Below, in pieces: positions 1-7,098 of a DNA stretch of 11,869 bases. Numbering within the stretch: the first letter of the stretch is position 1; each line of letters begins with the position of its first letter. The translations under genes were made by a program, and so were the position numbers. The notes beneath the pieces were generated by a model that was not told where the DNA came from, ran no database searches, and saw nothing but the letters and a program-made list of their open reading frames with translations. This stretch comes from JBGSKY01 sp041740995 (lineage in GTDB: Bacteria > Planctomycetota > Planctomycetia > Pirellulales > Pirellulaceae), in assembly GCA_041740995.1 (NCBI GenBank), contig JBGSKY010000104.1, positions 1-11,869 of the forward strand, given 5' to 3'.

Positions 1-3000
1 AGACGAAACTGATGCCCGCTTGGGCGTACTCGCCTTTGGAAAGACTGATCAGTCCACTTCCCGTGTCGGAAAATGGTGTCGGATCGATGATGCCAGAAAG
101 ATCCAAGCCCATCTGAGCAAGGTCCCGCATAATCACCGCAAATTCGGGATCGAGTGTCGCTAGAAACTCATCAATGCGTTCTTGCTTAGCTGCTTCATAC
201 GCGTCAACGTCGGCAAAGGGATCACGCTGAAAGAAGTACCCATTTCTATTGGGATCTAGCACATAACTGCGAAGCCCTTCCAAACGATTGAGGATCTCGA
301 CATCGCTAAGGTCTTCGGAGAAACTAAAGGTTGGGCTTGATAGCGTCAAGTTCGCAATATATAGCCCATCGCTCAGACCGGGAACGTTCCCCTTGGCAAT
401 ATCTTCGGCCGAGTAAAAACTAAAGCCACCGCGTGCGCTAAACCAAGCCGAAAGATCGCCGTCGATGATTTGCAACAGGCTCATCAAGTAAAGCATTCTC
501 TCCCTTGGACTACTCTCCTTCGTTTGCGATAGCTGTTCGTGTTTTTCGACTTCCACTATAAAACGCTGCGAAAGCTCATAGGCTCGTTGCTCCTCTGTAT
601 CTCTCGGTCCACCAGCCCCTTGCGCGGATTGCCCAGGCGGCAGGCTGTTCGAAGCGTCAGAGTCATCCTCGCCTCCTTCGACTTGAGCGGCCAAGCGTTC
701 GTCAGGCGTCGAGGAATCGCCCGATTGAGGCGTTGACTCGATTGGTGTGATGCCGGTGGGCTCGGGGGTGGTTTGAACGCCAGGGCTAGGGCTGTAACGC
801 GTCGGGCGGTCCGCTAGATCCGCACTATTGACTTGGTAGCTGTCAGACCAATCGTTTGCATCGCCGTAGCTATCAATAACGGAGCCATCAAGTTTGTGTT
901 CGGACCAGTTACTGTAGCCGCCGCTGAGCGTACCATCGCCCTGAACCGAAGCGACCAAGCCGCCGCTGCCGCCTTGTTGACTGATTACGATCCGGTCGGA
1001 TGTCATGGCCGATGTTGAGTCGCTCGATCTCGATTCAAGTGTCGATAAACCCTCGCCGTACGGGTTGTGCTGCCTGACAACGTTATGACTGTCGACTTGC
1101 ACGTTGTTGACCGAGGAGGCTTCCAAGCTTTCGGTTGCCTGAGTGACTCGATGGAAAGTACTGGGAACGGTCGCGTGCAAGCCTATTTGTTCGTTGTATT
1201 GTTCGCTTTGCGTGTAGCCAGTAAGCTCGCTTTGACGATCGTACATGATTCGTTCAACCTCGCCGGATGTACCTGTTCCATCGCTGTTGGCACTATGAGT
1301 CGAGCCGGTCTGATGTTGCTCGCGAGTTTTGACGATCAGCATTCCATGGCTGCGGTTGGAGTCTCGTCCTAGCGTCCGCGAGATCGCAATCAATGCTTCG
1401 TCAACAACCGCATAGTCGGTCCGCTGGGTTTGTAATGTTCGCGACGAACTGCTTTCGATCAAACCAATTGATTCGCGTTGAAAGAGTGAGTTGTTATAGG
1501 TTACGCCGGCGACGGTCTCGCTACTGCTCTCAGTGCTTTCAGCCGAATCGCCGCCGCTGCCCTCGACAGTGAACTCACTCAATTCGGAAGACTCGTCGCT
1601 TCCGCTGCCGATAATAAATTGCAAGTTGCCTTGATCGTCATAACGTTTGATCAACTGCTGCATTGAATTGGAGTTTGTTTCACTACGATTGGTGGCCACT
1701 CCACTAACTAAGACTCCGTTGCTAACATGTTCATAGTCGCCACTGGACTCATATTCGTTGCGGCCGTTGTTCATGAACGAATAGCCGACGGTTCGCGTTC
1801 CGGACCATTCGCCATCTTGCATCAAGCGATCGATCCGCGTGTCATTGCTGGTGGTATTGTTTTGCAGCCAAGACATTTGGCCGCTCATATCGAACGTGGC
1901 ATCGCTACGTTGCCAAGCACTCGCAAAGGTCTGTTCGTAGGCGGATTGCGAGTCGGTCTGAATCGCTTGGCTGCCAGAAGTCGGTGTCCAAGTACCGTCA
2001 CCCGGGTTTATCGTATTGATCACATACGAGGAAGTGAAATCATTGTTGCCCGACTCGTTGATGGTGCCGGTTCCGTCACCGCTACCATAGTCGGCGGTGA
2101 AACTTCCACCTCCGGCGTAGTTAAAGCGATCGCTAATTGCAAGGCTCAATGACATCGTGCCACCATCGGGTTGCATAGTCTCCACAGTGGGCTCAAATGG
2201 CTCCGCGGCTCCAAAGCTTACACCTACGTCATCTCCAGTGCTGGTCTGGTTATGATAATCGATTTGAACCACGTTGGAAGTTGATTCGTTCATCGCTCCG
2301 TTTACGACGCCACCACCCACTACGTAGCTGTAGTTTCCGTTGCCCTCGGATGACTCGCTATTGCGGATATTCATCGAATCGTTGTTTCGCGAACGGATTG
2401 ACCATTCCAGGGTTTCTGGATTGTATTTTTCGGACTCGGCTGATGAGGTTTTCGTTTCGACCGAGTTGCTGACGCTCCCTGTGCCGGTGATGATTCCGCT
2501 GGCGTAAGGTCGCGAGTAAGTTCCGCTGCCGCTGGCAGTGTAGTTGCTCGTGTTCGATGAGGACTTCGATTTGGCTCCGGCGGTTTGTTTCCAGTCGTAG
2601 CGGGATAGACCCTCGTCGGCCGATGTGGTGCTGCCGGATGGATTGTTGCTGGTCGGGTTGCTGCCGGAAGTGTCGTTGTTGGTGGTGTCGTAGAGAATTT
2701 CTTCTTTCGATTTGCCGTCGCGACCGCTGCTGCCGCTGGTGATGTGAATCTCTAGCGTGACAATGGCTGGGCCAGCACTGCCTGCTTGATGGCCGCTCAG
2801 CTCGACCGTTGATGCATTGGTGTTGGATTCCGATTCGCTCCGCGTGCCGCTAGAAAGCCATGCGTCGGTGCCAGCGGCGAAGCTGTCGATCCGCTGCATG
2901 TTGCTCTCCGATAAGCCGCGAGCGGTGAAGGTCAGCGTGCCGGTCAAATCGCTCTCGTCGATCGGGCCGCCGCCGAGCAAGTTGAATTCCGATTCGGAGT

Positions 3001-6000
3001 GGCTGTTGGTCAAGCCGCTGCCTTGGTGCGTTTTCCAATCGCTGTCCTGTAAAACCTTGTCGACTATCCGAAACTCGCTGTACGCCGAGGTTGCGTCCAA
3101 CGACATCGTGCCGCTGATATCGCCGTCGCTGAAGGTACCAAACGCGTTGCGGGTGTTGGTGAACAACGACGCTTGGTTTTGGCCCAGATCGCCAGTCGTC
3201 GTCCAGTTCAATTCGGGAAGGCGACCGCTGTCCGCCTGGTCCAAAGGGTCGGGTGCGACCGGTACGGCGATGGCTTGGATGGTGGCGATTGTGTCCGAAG
3301 CGATCGAGCCGGATTCGGTCGCTGTGCCGCTCCACTGCTGGCCGCTGCCCGGCGTTGCGATGATCGTTCCGGTGGCTGAGAAGCCGAAAAGAAAATGCTG
3401 CGTCACGTCAGTCGACGCCGTGCCAGAAACGTCGCCACCACCGCTGTCACCCTCGATCAACGACCAACCGGCATCGCCCAGCGAGAAGGCGATCATCGAT
3501 TGCGATTGAACATCGGCAGAGGCTTCGTAGTTGAAGCTGCCAACGAATTCGACATCGTCTTGCGTTCGCTGATAAGCGCCGCTGGCCAGTTGACCGGTCT
3601 GGCCCAGATCGAAGCTTTCACTGCGAAAGTCACCGCTGATTTGGGGATCGGCCAGCAGGTCAGTTTGCGAGCTGGTGCGGTGATAATCGCTGGTCAAACG
3701 TTTCTGTGAGCGATCGTACTGGGTTCCATTTATCTGGACGTCAAGGACCGGCGCTTGCTCAGACCAAGTGCCCGATAAATCATGCTGCGATTCAAAGACA
3801 GTGGAAACACTTTCGGTCGTGGTGGCGGCGTCCAAAGTGATTTCACCGGCCGGGTCATACGAGCCGCTGAACTGGCTGGCGGCGTTGACGATGGTGCGAT
3901 CGGATTGGCTGGCCGAGCCGGACATTTCGCCTTGCACGAGCGTTCCAGAAACGGAGTAGCCTTCGTCAAGATCAAAAAGCGAACTGTTCTCAAATTCGCC
4001 GCCGTTGCTGAGCCAACCGTCATCGACGGAAAACGTATCGCTGGATGCGTAAGCGTTGTTGGTCGATTCGGAAGTGACCTCCCATTGCGTGCCGACCAAC
4101 GTCCCGAGTTGCTTGACGCCGTGCAAGTCGGAGACGGATTGCGTTTGGCTGGTATAGGCGTTCGATTTGGCCCCCGAGCCGACGAACGCGTCATCGATCC
4201 ATTGCATGTTCAGCTCGTGGCTGGCAAGTTGTGTGAAGCTGCCACTCTCGCTCGCCGTGCCGCTCATCTGGCCGACGGTGATCGACGCGCTGCCCTGATA
4301 GCTGCTTTGGTCTTCAAGCTGATAACTGCTGGTCAGCGTATAGGCCGTAGTCGCCCAACTGGTTTCGTCAGATTCGGCGTCGCCCGAAATCGAAGCCGTT
4401 TGATTGAGGCTGTAGTTGTCGACGATTGAGGTGCTGCCGCTGGTCGTACCGTTCATTGTGCCGCCATCGGTGGCAGCGGTATAAGTTCCCGACCAGGTGT
4501 CGTCGTAGAATGATTCGTCGCTCTCGACGATGATTGTCGTACCGGTGATGGTCCAGGCATCGTCGGCGAAATTATGAGCGATTGCCAACGAGAAGTAGCT
4601 TGACTGGTCCGAGGATTCGCTGATCAGGCCAGTGATCGAACCTTTGCTGGAGGTCACGCCATAGGAACCTCCGCCGCCGCTGGTGTAAGTCGATTGGTCG
4701 ATCGTCGAGGACTGATAATTGGCGCTGAGCAAACCGCCGCTGGTGCTGTAGCTGTAGCTCTCTTGAGCGGTCAAATGGCTGCTGGAGGTTTCCGAGAACG
4801 TGCCGCTGATCAATCCGGAATTGGTGACTTCGTCGGCTGGATTGTTGATCGGAAAGCCATACTCGTCTAGCTCCGGTTCATCGTCTGGTACGGAAGCGAG
4901 GCTTTGATGATAGCTGCCGTTGCGGGAATAGCTCGAAGTGGACGAAGTCGTACTACTGCCGCTGATCATTGCGGCGGAAAAAACAAGTGTGCTGGTTGAC
5001 AGATAGGTGAATCGCGAGGTGCCAGTCGCTGTCACCGAGTCGTTGGCTTCGTCGATTGCAAGGTCGCCAGAATCGATCGAAAATTCGGACGTATAACTGC
5101 CCGTGACTTGTGTGTCGACCAGCGTGCCCGCCGCGTTGACGAGGAACACGTATTGGAAGTGCATCGTTTCGGAGTAGCTCGCAATCGTATCCTCGGGCGA
5201 GGATGCAACCGATGAATCGACTGTGATGGTGAAAGTCGTCAGGTCACCAGAACGTACGACGTGGACTTGGTAGCCGGTGTTGTTGGTTTCATCTTCGATC
5301 GTTGGATCGTCAACGCTGCGCGAAACGGTTTCGTCATACTGAAAATCGCCATAGCCGGTATCAAGAAAGCTGACCGTGGAGCTGTCAACCAAGAGCCGAG
5401 TTGCGCCGTCGTCGCCTTGCAGTGAAGTCGCCTGCAATGACTGGCTGTTTTGGTTGGCCAGCGCGGTGATCGCATCGCCAGTCGTTGCGGCATCGGCACC
5501 AATGGCGACGCCTGATTGCAAAACAACGACAGGACGTCCGAGGGCATCGAAGCTTAACCAGTTGGGTTTGGTTGAAAGGCTGGTTGTCGGTGGGTCGTTA
5601 GCGGGCGGGTTTTCAGCAGGCGGATCGTTCGCTGGCGGATCGTTCGCTGGCGGTGGCGGATTATTATTTGATCCGCCGCCGTAGGGATCTCCGTAGCCAT
5701 CGCCATAGCCGCTGCCGCTGCCGTAGGGATCGGTCGAACCGACTTCGTTGCCGTAGCCGCTACCGTAGCCGCTGTTATACGGATTGTAGTTTCCGTAAGG
5801 ATCGGACTGAGCGTTTGGATCGCTAGAAGATTGGTAGTTTGAGGAGGCGTAGTTGGCGGACGTGCCGTAGGGATTTTGATTGTTGGCCGTTTGATCGTAC
5901 GAAGTGGTCGCTTGGGTGTTAGTGCTGTTGGGCGGCGTGATTGTTGACGAGTTGGTGGAAGCGGCCGGCGCGGTGGCAGGCGGCGTGTTGGTCGTGAAGC

Positions 6001-6238
6001 TCAGCAAGCGTGATGGCAGAGTGCTCCCCGAGCTGGCGGCATTGAAATTGGGGATAGGAAAATTCGACGCTCGCTGTGCGAATGAGAGCGTGGCCAGCGC
6101 GCTGGCAGCGGCTTGCTGGACCAGCGGGTCATCGGATTGCACGTCGATCAGAGGATCAACGGTCATGACGATCCGCGGATCGAGCGCTTCCAAAAGCAAT
6201 CGCCGCATTTGAAACCGCCGCGTGGATTCCTGCGTCAT
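1..6238 (-). CDS. Giant repeat-rich planctomycete surface/secreted protein, possible polymorphic toxin (3' partial)
   Basis: I followed this frame codon by codon from the ATG at 6238 to the left edge (2,079 codons) and met no stop; an in-frame TAG at 6250-6248 precedes the start. Residues 10-25 carry RRLLLEALDPRIVM, like the LEPR-type N-terminal motif shared by large exported planctomycete proteins; no classical signal peptide is visible. Residues about 126-215 are Tyr/Gly/Pro/Asn-rich. Residues about 420-1520 hold at least 14 diverged repeats centred on S-G-T-x-S-E-S, roughly 60-70 residues apart (for example near 476, 534, 657, 936, 967, 1041, 1249, 1389). Residues about 1810-1880 are an acidic Pro/Ser/Thr linker and 1880-1920 look helical. 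The last 50 resemble a pre-toxin linker. I saw no cysteine codon, which fits an extracellular protein. Expression and the C-terminal function are unknown. An alternative start is Met11; the Shine-Dalgarno sequence is weak either way. Confidence 0.9.
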   Translation of the reverse strand, partial: MTQESTRRFQMRRLLLEALDPRIVMTVDPLIDVQSDDPLVQQAAASALATLSFAQRASNFPIPNFNAASSGSTLPSRLLSFTTNTPPATAPAASTNSSTITPPNSTNTQATTSYDQTANNQNPYGTSANYASSNYQSSSDPNAQSDPYGNYNPYNSGYGSGYGNEVGSTDPYGSGSGYGDGYGDPYGGGSNNNPPPPANDPPANDPPAENPPANDPPTTSLSTKPNWLSFDALGRPVVVLQSGVAIGADAATTGDAITALANQNSQSLQATSLQGDDGATRLLVDSSTVSFLDTGYGDFQYDETVSRSVDDPTIEDETNNTGYQVHVVRSGDLTTFTITVDSSVASSPEDTIASYSETMHFQYVFLVNAAGTLVDTQVTGSYTSEFSIDSGDLAIDEANDSVTATGTSRFTYLSTSTLVFSAAMISGSSTTSSTSSYSRNGSYHQSLASVPDDEPELDEYGFPINNPADEVTNSGLISGTFSETSSSHLTAQESYSYSTSGGLLSANYQSSTIDQSTYTSGGGGSYGVTSSKGSITGLISESSDQSSYFSLAIAHNFADDAWTITGTTIIVESDESFYDDTWSGTYTAATDGGTMNGTTSGSTSIVDNYSLNQTASISGDAESDETSWATTAYTLTSSYQLEDQSSYQGSASITVGQMSGTASESGSFTQLASHELNMQWIDDAFVGSGAKSNAYTSQTQSVSDLHGVKQLGTLVGTQWEVTSESTNNAYASSDTFSVDDGWLSNGGEFENSSLFDLDEGYSVSGTLVQGEMSGSASQSDRTIVNAASQFSGSYDPAGEITLDAATTTESVSTVFESQHDLSGTWSEQAPVLDVQINGTQYDRSQKRLTSDYHRTSSQTDLLADPQISGDFRSESFDLGQTGQLASGAYQRTQDDVEFVGSFNYEASADVQSQSMIAFSLGDAGWSLIEGDSGGGDVSGTASTDVTQHFLFGFSATGTIIATPGSGQQWSGTATESGSIASDTIATIQAIAVPVAPDPLDQADSGRLPELNWTTTGDLGQNQASLFTNTRNAFGTFSDGDISGTMSLDATSAYSEFRIVDKVLQDSDWKTHQGSGLTNSHSESEFNLLGGGPIDESDLTGTLTFTARGLSESNMQRIDSFAAGTDAWLSSGTRSESESNTNASTVELSGHQAGSAGPAIVTLEIHITSGSSGRDGKSKEEILYDTTNNDTSGSNPTSNNPSGSTTSADEGLSRYDWKQTAGAKSKSSSNTSNYTASGSGTYSRPYASGIITGTGSVSNSVETKTSSAESEKYNPETLEWSIRSRNNDSMNIRNSESSEGNGNYSYVVGGGVVNGAMNESTSNVVQIDYHNQTSTGDDVGVSFGAAEPFEPTVETMQPDGGTMSLSLAISDRFNYAGGGSFTADYGSGDGTGTINESGNNDFTSSYVINTINPGDGTWTPTSGSQAIQTDSQSAYEQTFASAWQRSDATFDMSGQMSWLQNNTTSNDTRIDRLMQDGEWSGTRTVGYSFMNNGRNEYESSGDYEHVSNGVLVSGVATNRSETNSNSMQQLIKRYDDQGNLQFIIGSGSDESSELSEFTVEGSGGDSAESTESSSETVAGVTYNNSLFQRESIGLIESSSSRTLQTQRTDYAVVDEALIAISRTLGRDSNRSHGMLIVKTREQHQTGSTHSANSDGTGTSGEVERIMYDRQSELTGYTQSEQYNEQIGLHATVPSTFHRVTQATESLEASSVNNVQVDSHNVVRQHNPYGEGLSTLESRSSDSTSAMTSDRIVISQQGGSGGLVASVQGDGTLSGGYSNWSEHKLDGSVIDSYGDANDWSDSYQVNSADLADRPTRYSPSPGVQTTPEPTGITPIESTPQSGDSSTPDERLAAQVEGGEDDSDASNSLPPGQSAQGAGGPRDTEEQRAYELSQRFIVEVEKHEQLSQTKESSPRERMLYLMSLLQIIDGDLSAWFSARGGFSFYSAEDIAKGNVPGLSDGLYIANLTLSSPTFSFSEDLSDVEILNRLEGLRSYVLDPNRNGYFFQRDPFADVDAYEAAKQERIDEFLATLDPEFAVIMRDLAQMGLDLSGIIDPTPFSDTGSGLISLSKGEYAQAGISFV
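2..157 (-). other. Pre-toxin-like helical/glycine segment at the visible C-terminal end of the giant protein
   Basis: The last visible 52 residues read DPEFAVIMRDLAQMGLDLSG, then IIDPTPFSDTGSGLISLSKG, then EYAQAGISFV. This matches from memory the D-P-T-P-x-S-D ... G-L-x-S-L-x-K/R-G-D/E-Y-x-x-A-x-I-S pattern that precedes C-terminal HINT, nuclease or other toxin domains in polymorphic-toxin and RHS-type proteins; in those proteins it usually continues into P-Y-x-G-D-x-x-K. The match is by eye. If correct, the toxin domain and any immunity gene lie just beyond the left edge. Confidence 0.5.
5594..5653 (-). repeat. Four tandem 15-bp units encoding Pro-Pro-Ala-Asn-Asp
   Basis: Four in-frame 15-base units lie head to tail at 5594-5608, 5609-5623, 5624-5638 and 5639-5653. 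The last two are identical on the plus strand (ATCGTTCGCTGGCGG). On the minus strand they encode P-P-A-N-D three times and P-P-A-E-N once, residues about 196-215 of the giant protein. This is a probable rigid or extended spacer between the N-terminal region and the folded part, and a likely site of unit-number variation between strains. Confidence 0.85.
5680..5812 (-). repeat. Tyr-Gly-rich N-P-Y-G / G-Y-G low-complexity coding repeat
   Basis: The minus strand encodes a run of D-P-Y-G, N-P-Y-N and G-Y-G units, residues about 143-186 of the giant protein, with GTAGGGATC and GCCGTAGCC recurring in the plus-strand DNA. Such Tyr/Gly-rich stretches are disordered and often self-associating. It continues into the Pro-rich tandem repeat closer to the left. 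Confidence 0.75.
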
Positions 6239-6372
6239 CGTTTCAACCTATCGAAGAGGATACTTGCCCCGCAAAACCGCAACGTAACGCCGGTCGCCTT
6301 AATGAATTGATAATGCGTTTTCACGGCACGTAAATTCTCGGGTCAATCATGGGCAGGAAAAAGTTTTTAGGA

Positions 6373-6399
6373 ATTGTCCTGAATTAATTTTCGTGTCAA
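6373..6399 (-). promoter_or_regulatory. Candidate sigma70-like promoter of the giant gene
   Basis: On the minus strand a perfect TTGACA (-35, 6399-6394) is followed after 15 bases by GACAAT (6378-6373), or after 16 bases by ACAATT. It lies about 135 bases upstream of the start codon. The -35 is good; the -10 is weak and the spacing short. A small dyad, AGGA-attg-TCCT, covers 6370-6381 and could be an operator. Prediction from sequence only. Confidence 0.35.
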
Positions 6400-6474
6400 G
6401 CGGTTTTGTCGCAGATCAAAACTGCAACTTTTTACACTCCGAAAGAGTCCAGAGGGATCTTTCCAGCCCCCGCG

Positions 6475-6529
6475 TGGGTTCATCCCACTGGAGTGAAAGT
6501 TCCTTGACGCTTCTAGCAAACTGATTCAC
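6475..6529 (+). repeat. REP-like direct repeat, copy 1
   Basis: This 55-base unit is repeated at 6671-6725 with a single difference (T at 6514, A at 6710). Its first part holds a short palindrome, GTGGG-TTCAT-CCCAC, that could form a 5-bp hairpin. It lies outside any gene, which fits a dispersed intergenic palindromic repeat. Confidence 0.8.
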
Positions 6530-6531
6530 CT

Positions 6532-6558
6532 AACGGGATGAACCCGTTGGGGTCTTTT
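6532..6558 (-). repeat. REP-like palindromic unit, inverted copy
   Basis: AACGGG-ATGAA-CCCGTT is a perfect 6-bp stem with a 5-base loop, followed by GGGGTCTTTT. Its core GGGATGAACCC is the reverse complement of GGGTTCATCCC in the units at 6475 and 6671, so this copy is inverted relative to them. Confidence 0.7.
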
Positions 6559-6598
6559 GGTGTGGCGTCGTGGTGTTAGCTTACGAAGCTGATTCACC

Positions 6599-6625
6599 GA
6601 CGTAATAAACCCGTCGGGGTCTCTT
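6599..6625 (-). repeat. REP-like palindromic unit, decayed inverted copy
   Basis: Matches the unit at 6532-6558 at about 21 of 27 positions, sharing AAACCCGT and GGGGTCT, but the left arm has changed so that only a 4-bp GACG/CGTC stem remains. Each of the two copies is preceded by CTGATTCACC (6521 and 6589). It looks like an older copy of the same element. Confidence 0.6.
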
Positions 6626-6670
6626 CCGCTCCACGTCGCGCACTAACCCGCGACCATTCCCGCCCCCGTT

Positions 6671-6725
6671 TGGGTTCATCCCACTGGAGTGAAAGTTCCT
6701 TGACGCTTCAAGCAAACTGATTCAC
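6671..6725 (+). repeat. REP-like direct repeat, copy 2
   Basis: Second copy of the 55-base unit at 6475-6529, identical at 54 of 55 positions. The near identity over 196 bases of spacing suggests recent duplication or gene conversion. Confidence 0.8.
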
Positions 6726-6785
6726 AAAACGGCAATGCTTCACCACGCGAAGAAGACGAATTGCGGCATGACGATGACAAGGATA

Positions 6786-6823
6786 TTTTCCCTTGGCGAA
6801 AACATTGTTCTCGCCAAGGAAAA
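6786..6823 (-). terminator. Long hairpin downstream of tRNA-Arg, possible terminator
   Basis: CCTTGGCGA (6791-6799) pairs with TCGCCAAGG (6811-6819) around an 11-base loop, and flanking TTTTC/AAAA bases extend the stem with one bulge. It starts 7 bases beyond the mature 3' end of the minus-strand tRNA, the expected place for its terminator. No clear U tract follows on the minus strand, so it may instead be a processing or stabilising stem. Confidence 0.5.
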
Positions 6824-6829
6824 CGTTAG

Positions 6830-6903
6830 CAGGCCCAGCAGGACTCGAACCTGCGACCTACGGATTAGAAATCCGTTGCTCTATCCAACTGAGCTATGAG
6901 CCC
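6830..6903 (-). tRNA. tRNA-Arg (anticodon TCT)
   Basis: The minus strand folds as a complete cloverleaf: acceptor GGGCTCA/TGGGCCT (with G-U pairs), D stem GCTC/GAGC, anticodon stem ACGGA/TCCGT with loop TTTCTAA giving anticodon TCT, a 5-base variable loop, and T arm GCAGG-TTCGAGT-CCTGC. The discriminator base is G at 6830. CCA is not encoded; the next bases are CTA. It reads AGA codons. Its 3' end points to the giant gene and its 5' end points to the integrase. That is the reverse of the usual arrangement for an element inserted in a tRNA 3' end. Confidence 0.96.
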
Positions 6904-6954
6904 GACAATGTTTTTGCTGGTTTTAACAGCGTGCCAGTCAATCCCGAACCATCC

Positions 6955-7062
6955 TGACGCCCGGTTTGACGCCCGCAGGCGTCATTCTACAATGCTAGCA
7001 CTCAGAAAAGACGCCTAGACCGTGACGGGTCCAGGCGTCGTGACGCCCGTTTAGAGGCGTCA
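6955..7062. repeat. Cluster of seven GACGCC/GGCGTC boxes forming nested palindromes
   Basis: GACGCC occurs at 6956, 6968, 7010 and 7042, and its reverse complement at 6978, 7034 and 7056. They pair into TGACGCC-cgc-aGGCGTCA (6967-6984), a 12-bp stem GACGCCTAGACC/GGTCCAGGCGTC with one mismatch (7010-7039), and TGACGCC-8 nt-GGCGTCA (7041-7062). The first palindrome overlaps the integrase promoter and the others fall in its leader. They may be a repressor/excisionase operator, integrase arm sites at an attachment site, or structured leader RNA; the sequence alone does not decide. Confidence 0.8.
6966..6993 (+). promoter_or_regulatory. int: Sigma70-like promoter for the integrase
   Basis: TTGACG (6966-6971) and TACAAT (6988-6993) are separated by 16 bases, a good sigma70-type match. 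Transcription would begin near 7000, leaving a leader of about 100 bases before the integrase ATG. The -35 and spacer lie inside the TGACGCC...GGCGTCA palindrome at 6967-6984, so a protein bound there would block polymerase. Confidence 0.55.
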
Positions 7063-7098
7063 AGCTGATTCCTAAGCTCTAACCCAAAGGAACCCGCA

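Larger units (their letters stand above)
6239..6829. other. Non-coding interval between the giant gene and tRNA-Arg
   Basis: About 590 bases with no credible reading frame. From left to right it holds the leader and candidate promoter of the minus-strand giant gene, two near-identical 55-base direct repeats 196 bases apart, two related 27-base units between them in the opposite sense, and a long hairpin just beyond the 3' end of the tRNA. CTGATTCAC occurs three times (6521, 6589, 6717). The stretch 6726-6780 shows nothing I can interpret. Confidence 0.7.

Noticed and set aside
2850..3335. Minus-strand open frame of 161 codons in another frame
   Set aside because: Arg/His-rich out-of-frame shadow of the giant gene.
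2817..3509. Long plus-strand open frame of 230 codons
   Set aside because: It lies opposite the giant minus-strand gene; repeated Ser/Gly/Thr codons on that strand keep the reverse frames open. No start context or recognisable motif.
3782..4429. Plus-strand open frame of 215 codons
   Set aside because: Same antisense effect; the Arg/Gly/Ala-rich product mirrors the composition of the giant gene, and no ribosome binding site or domain is visible.
6113..6310. Plus-strand open frame at the start of the giant gene
   Set aside because: Mostly antisense to the N-terminal motif region and without any supporting signal.
6475..6725. Possible CRISPR array
   Set aside because: Only two near-identical direct copies 196 bases apart plus inverted relatives; spacing and symmetry are wrong for CRISPR repeats and no cas gene is present.
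6904..6940. Promoter for tRNA-Arg on the minus strand
   Set aside because: TTGACT is present near 6940 but no acceptable -10 lies at the right distance.
6955..7062. Iteron-type replication origin
   Set aside because: The boxes are only 6-9 bases, alternate in direction and are irregularly spaced, unlike classical direct iterons; an operator or attachment role fits better.
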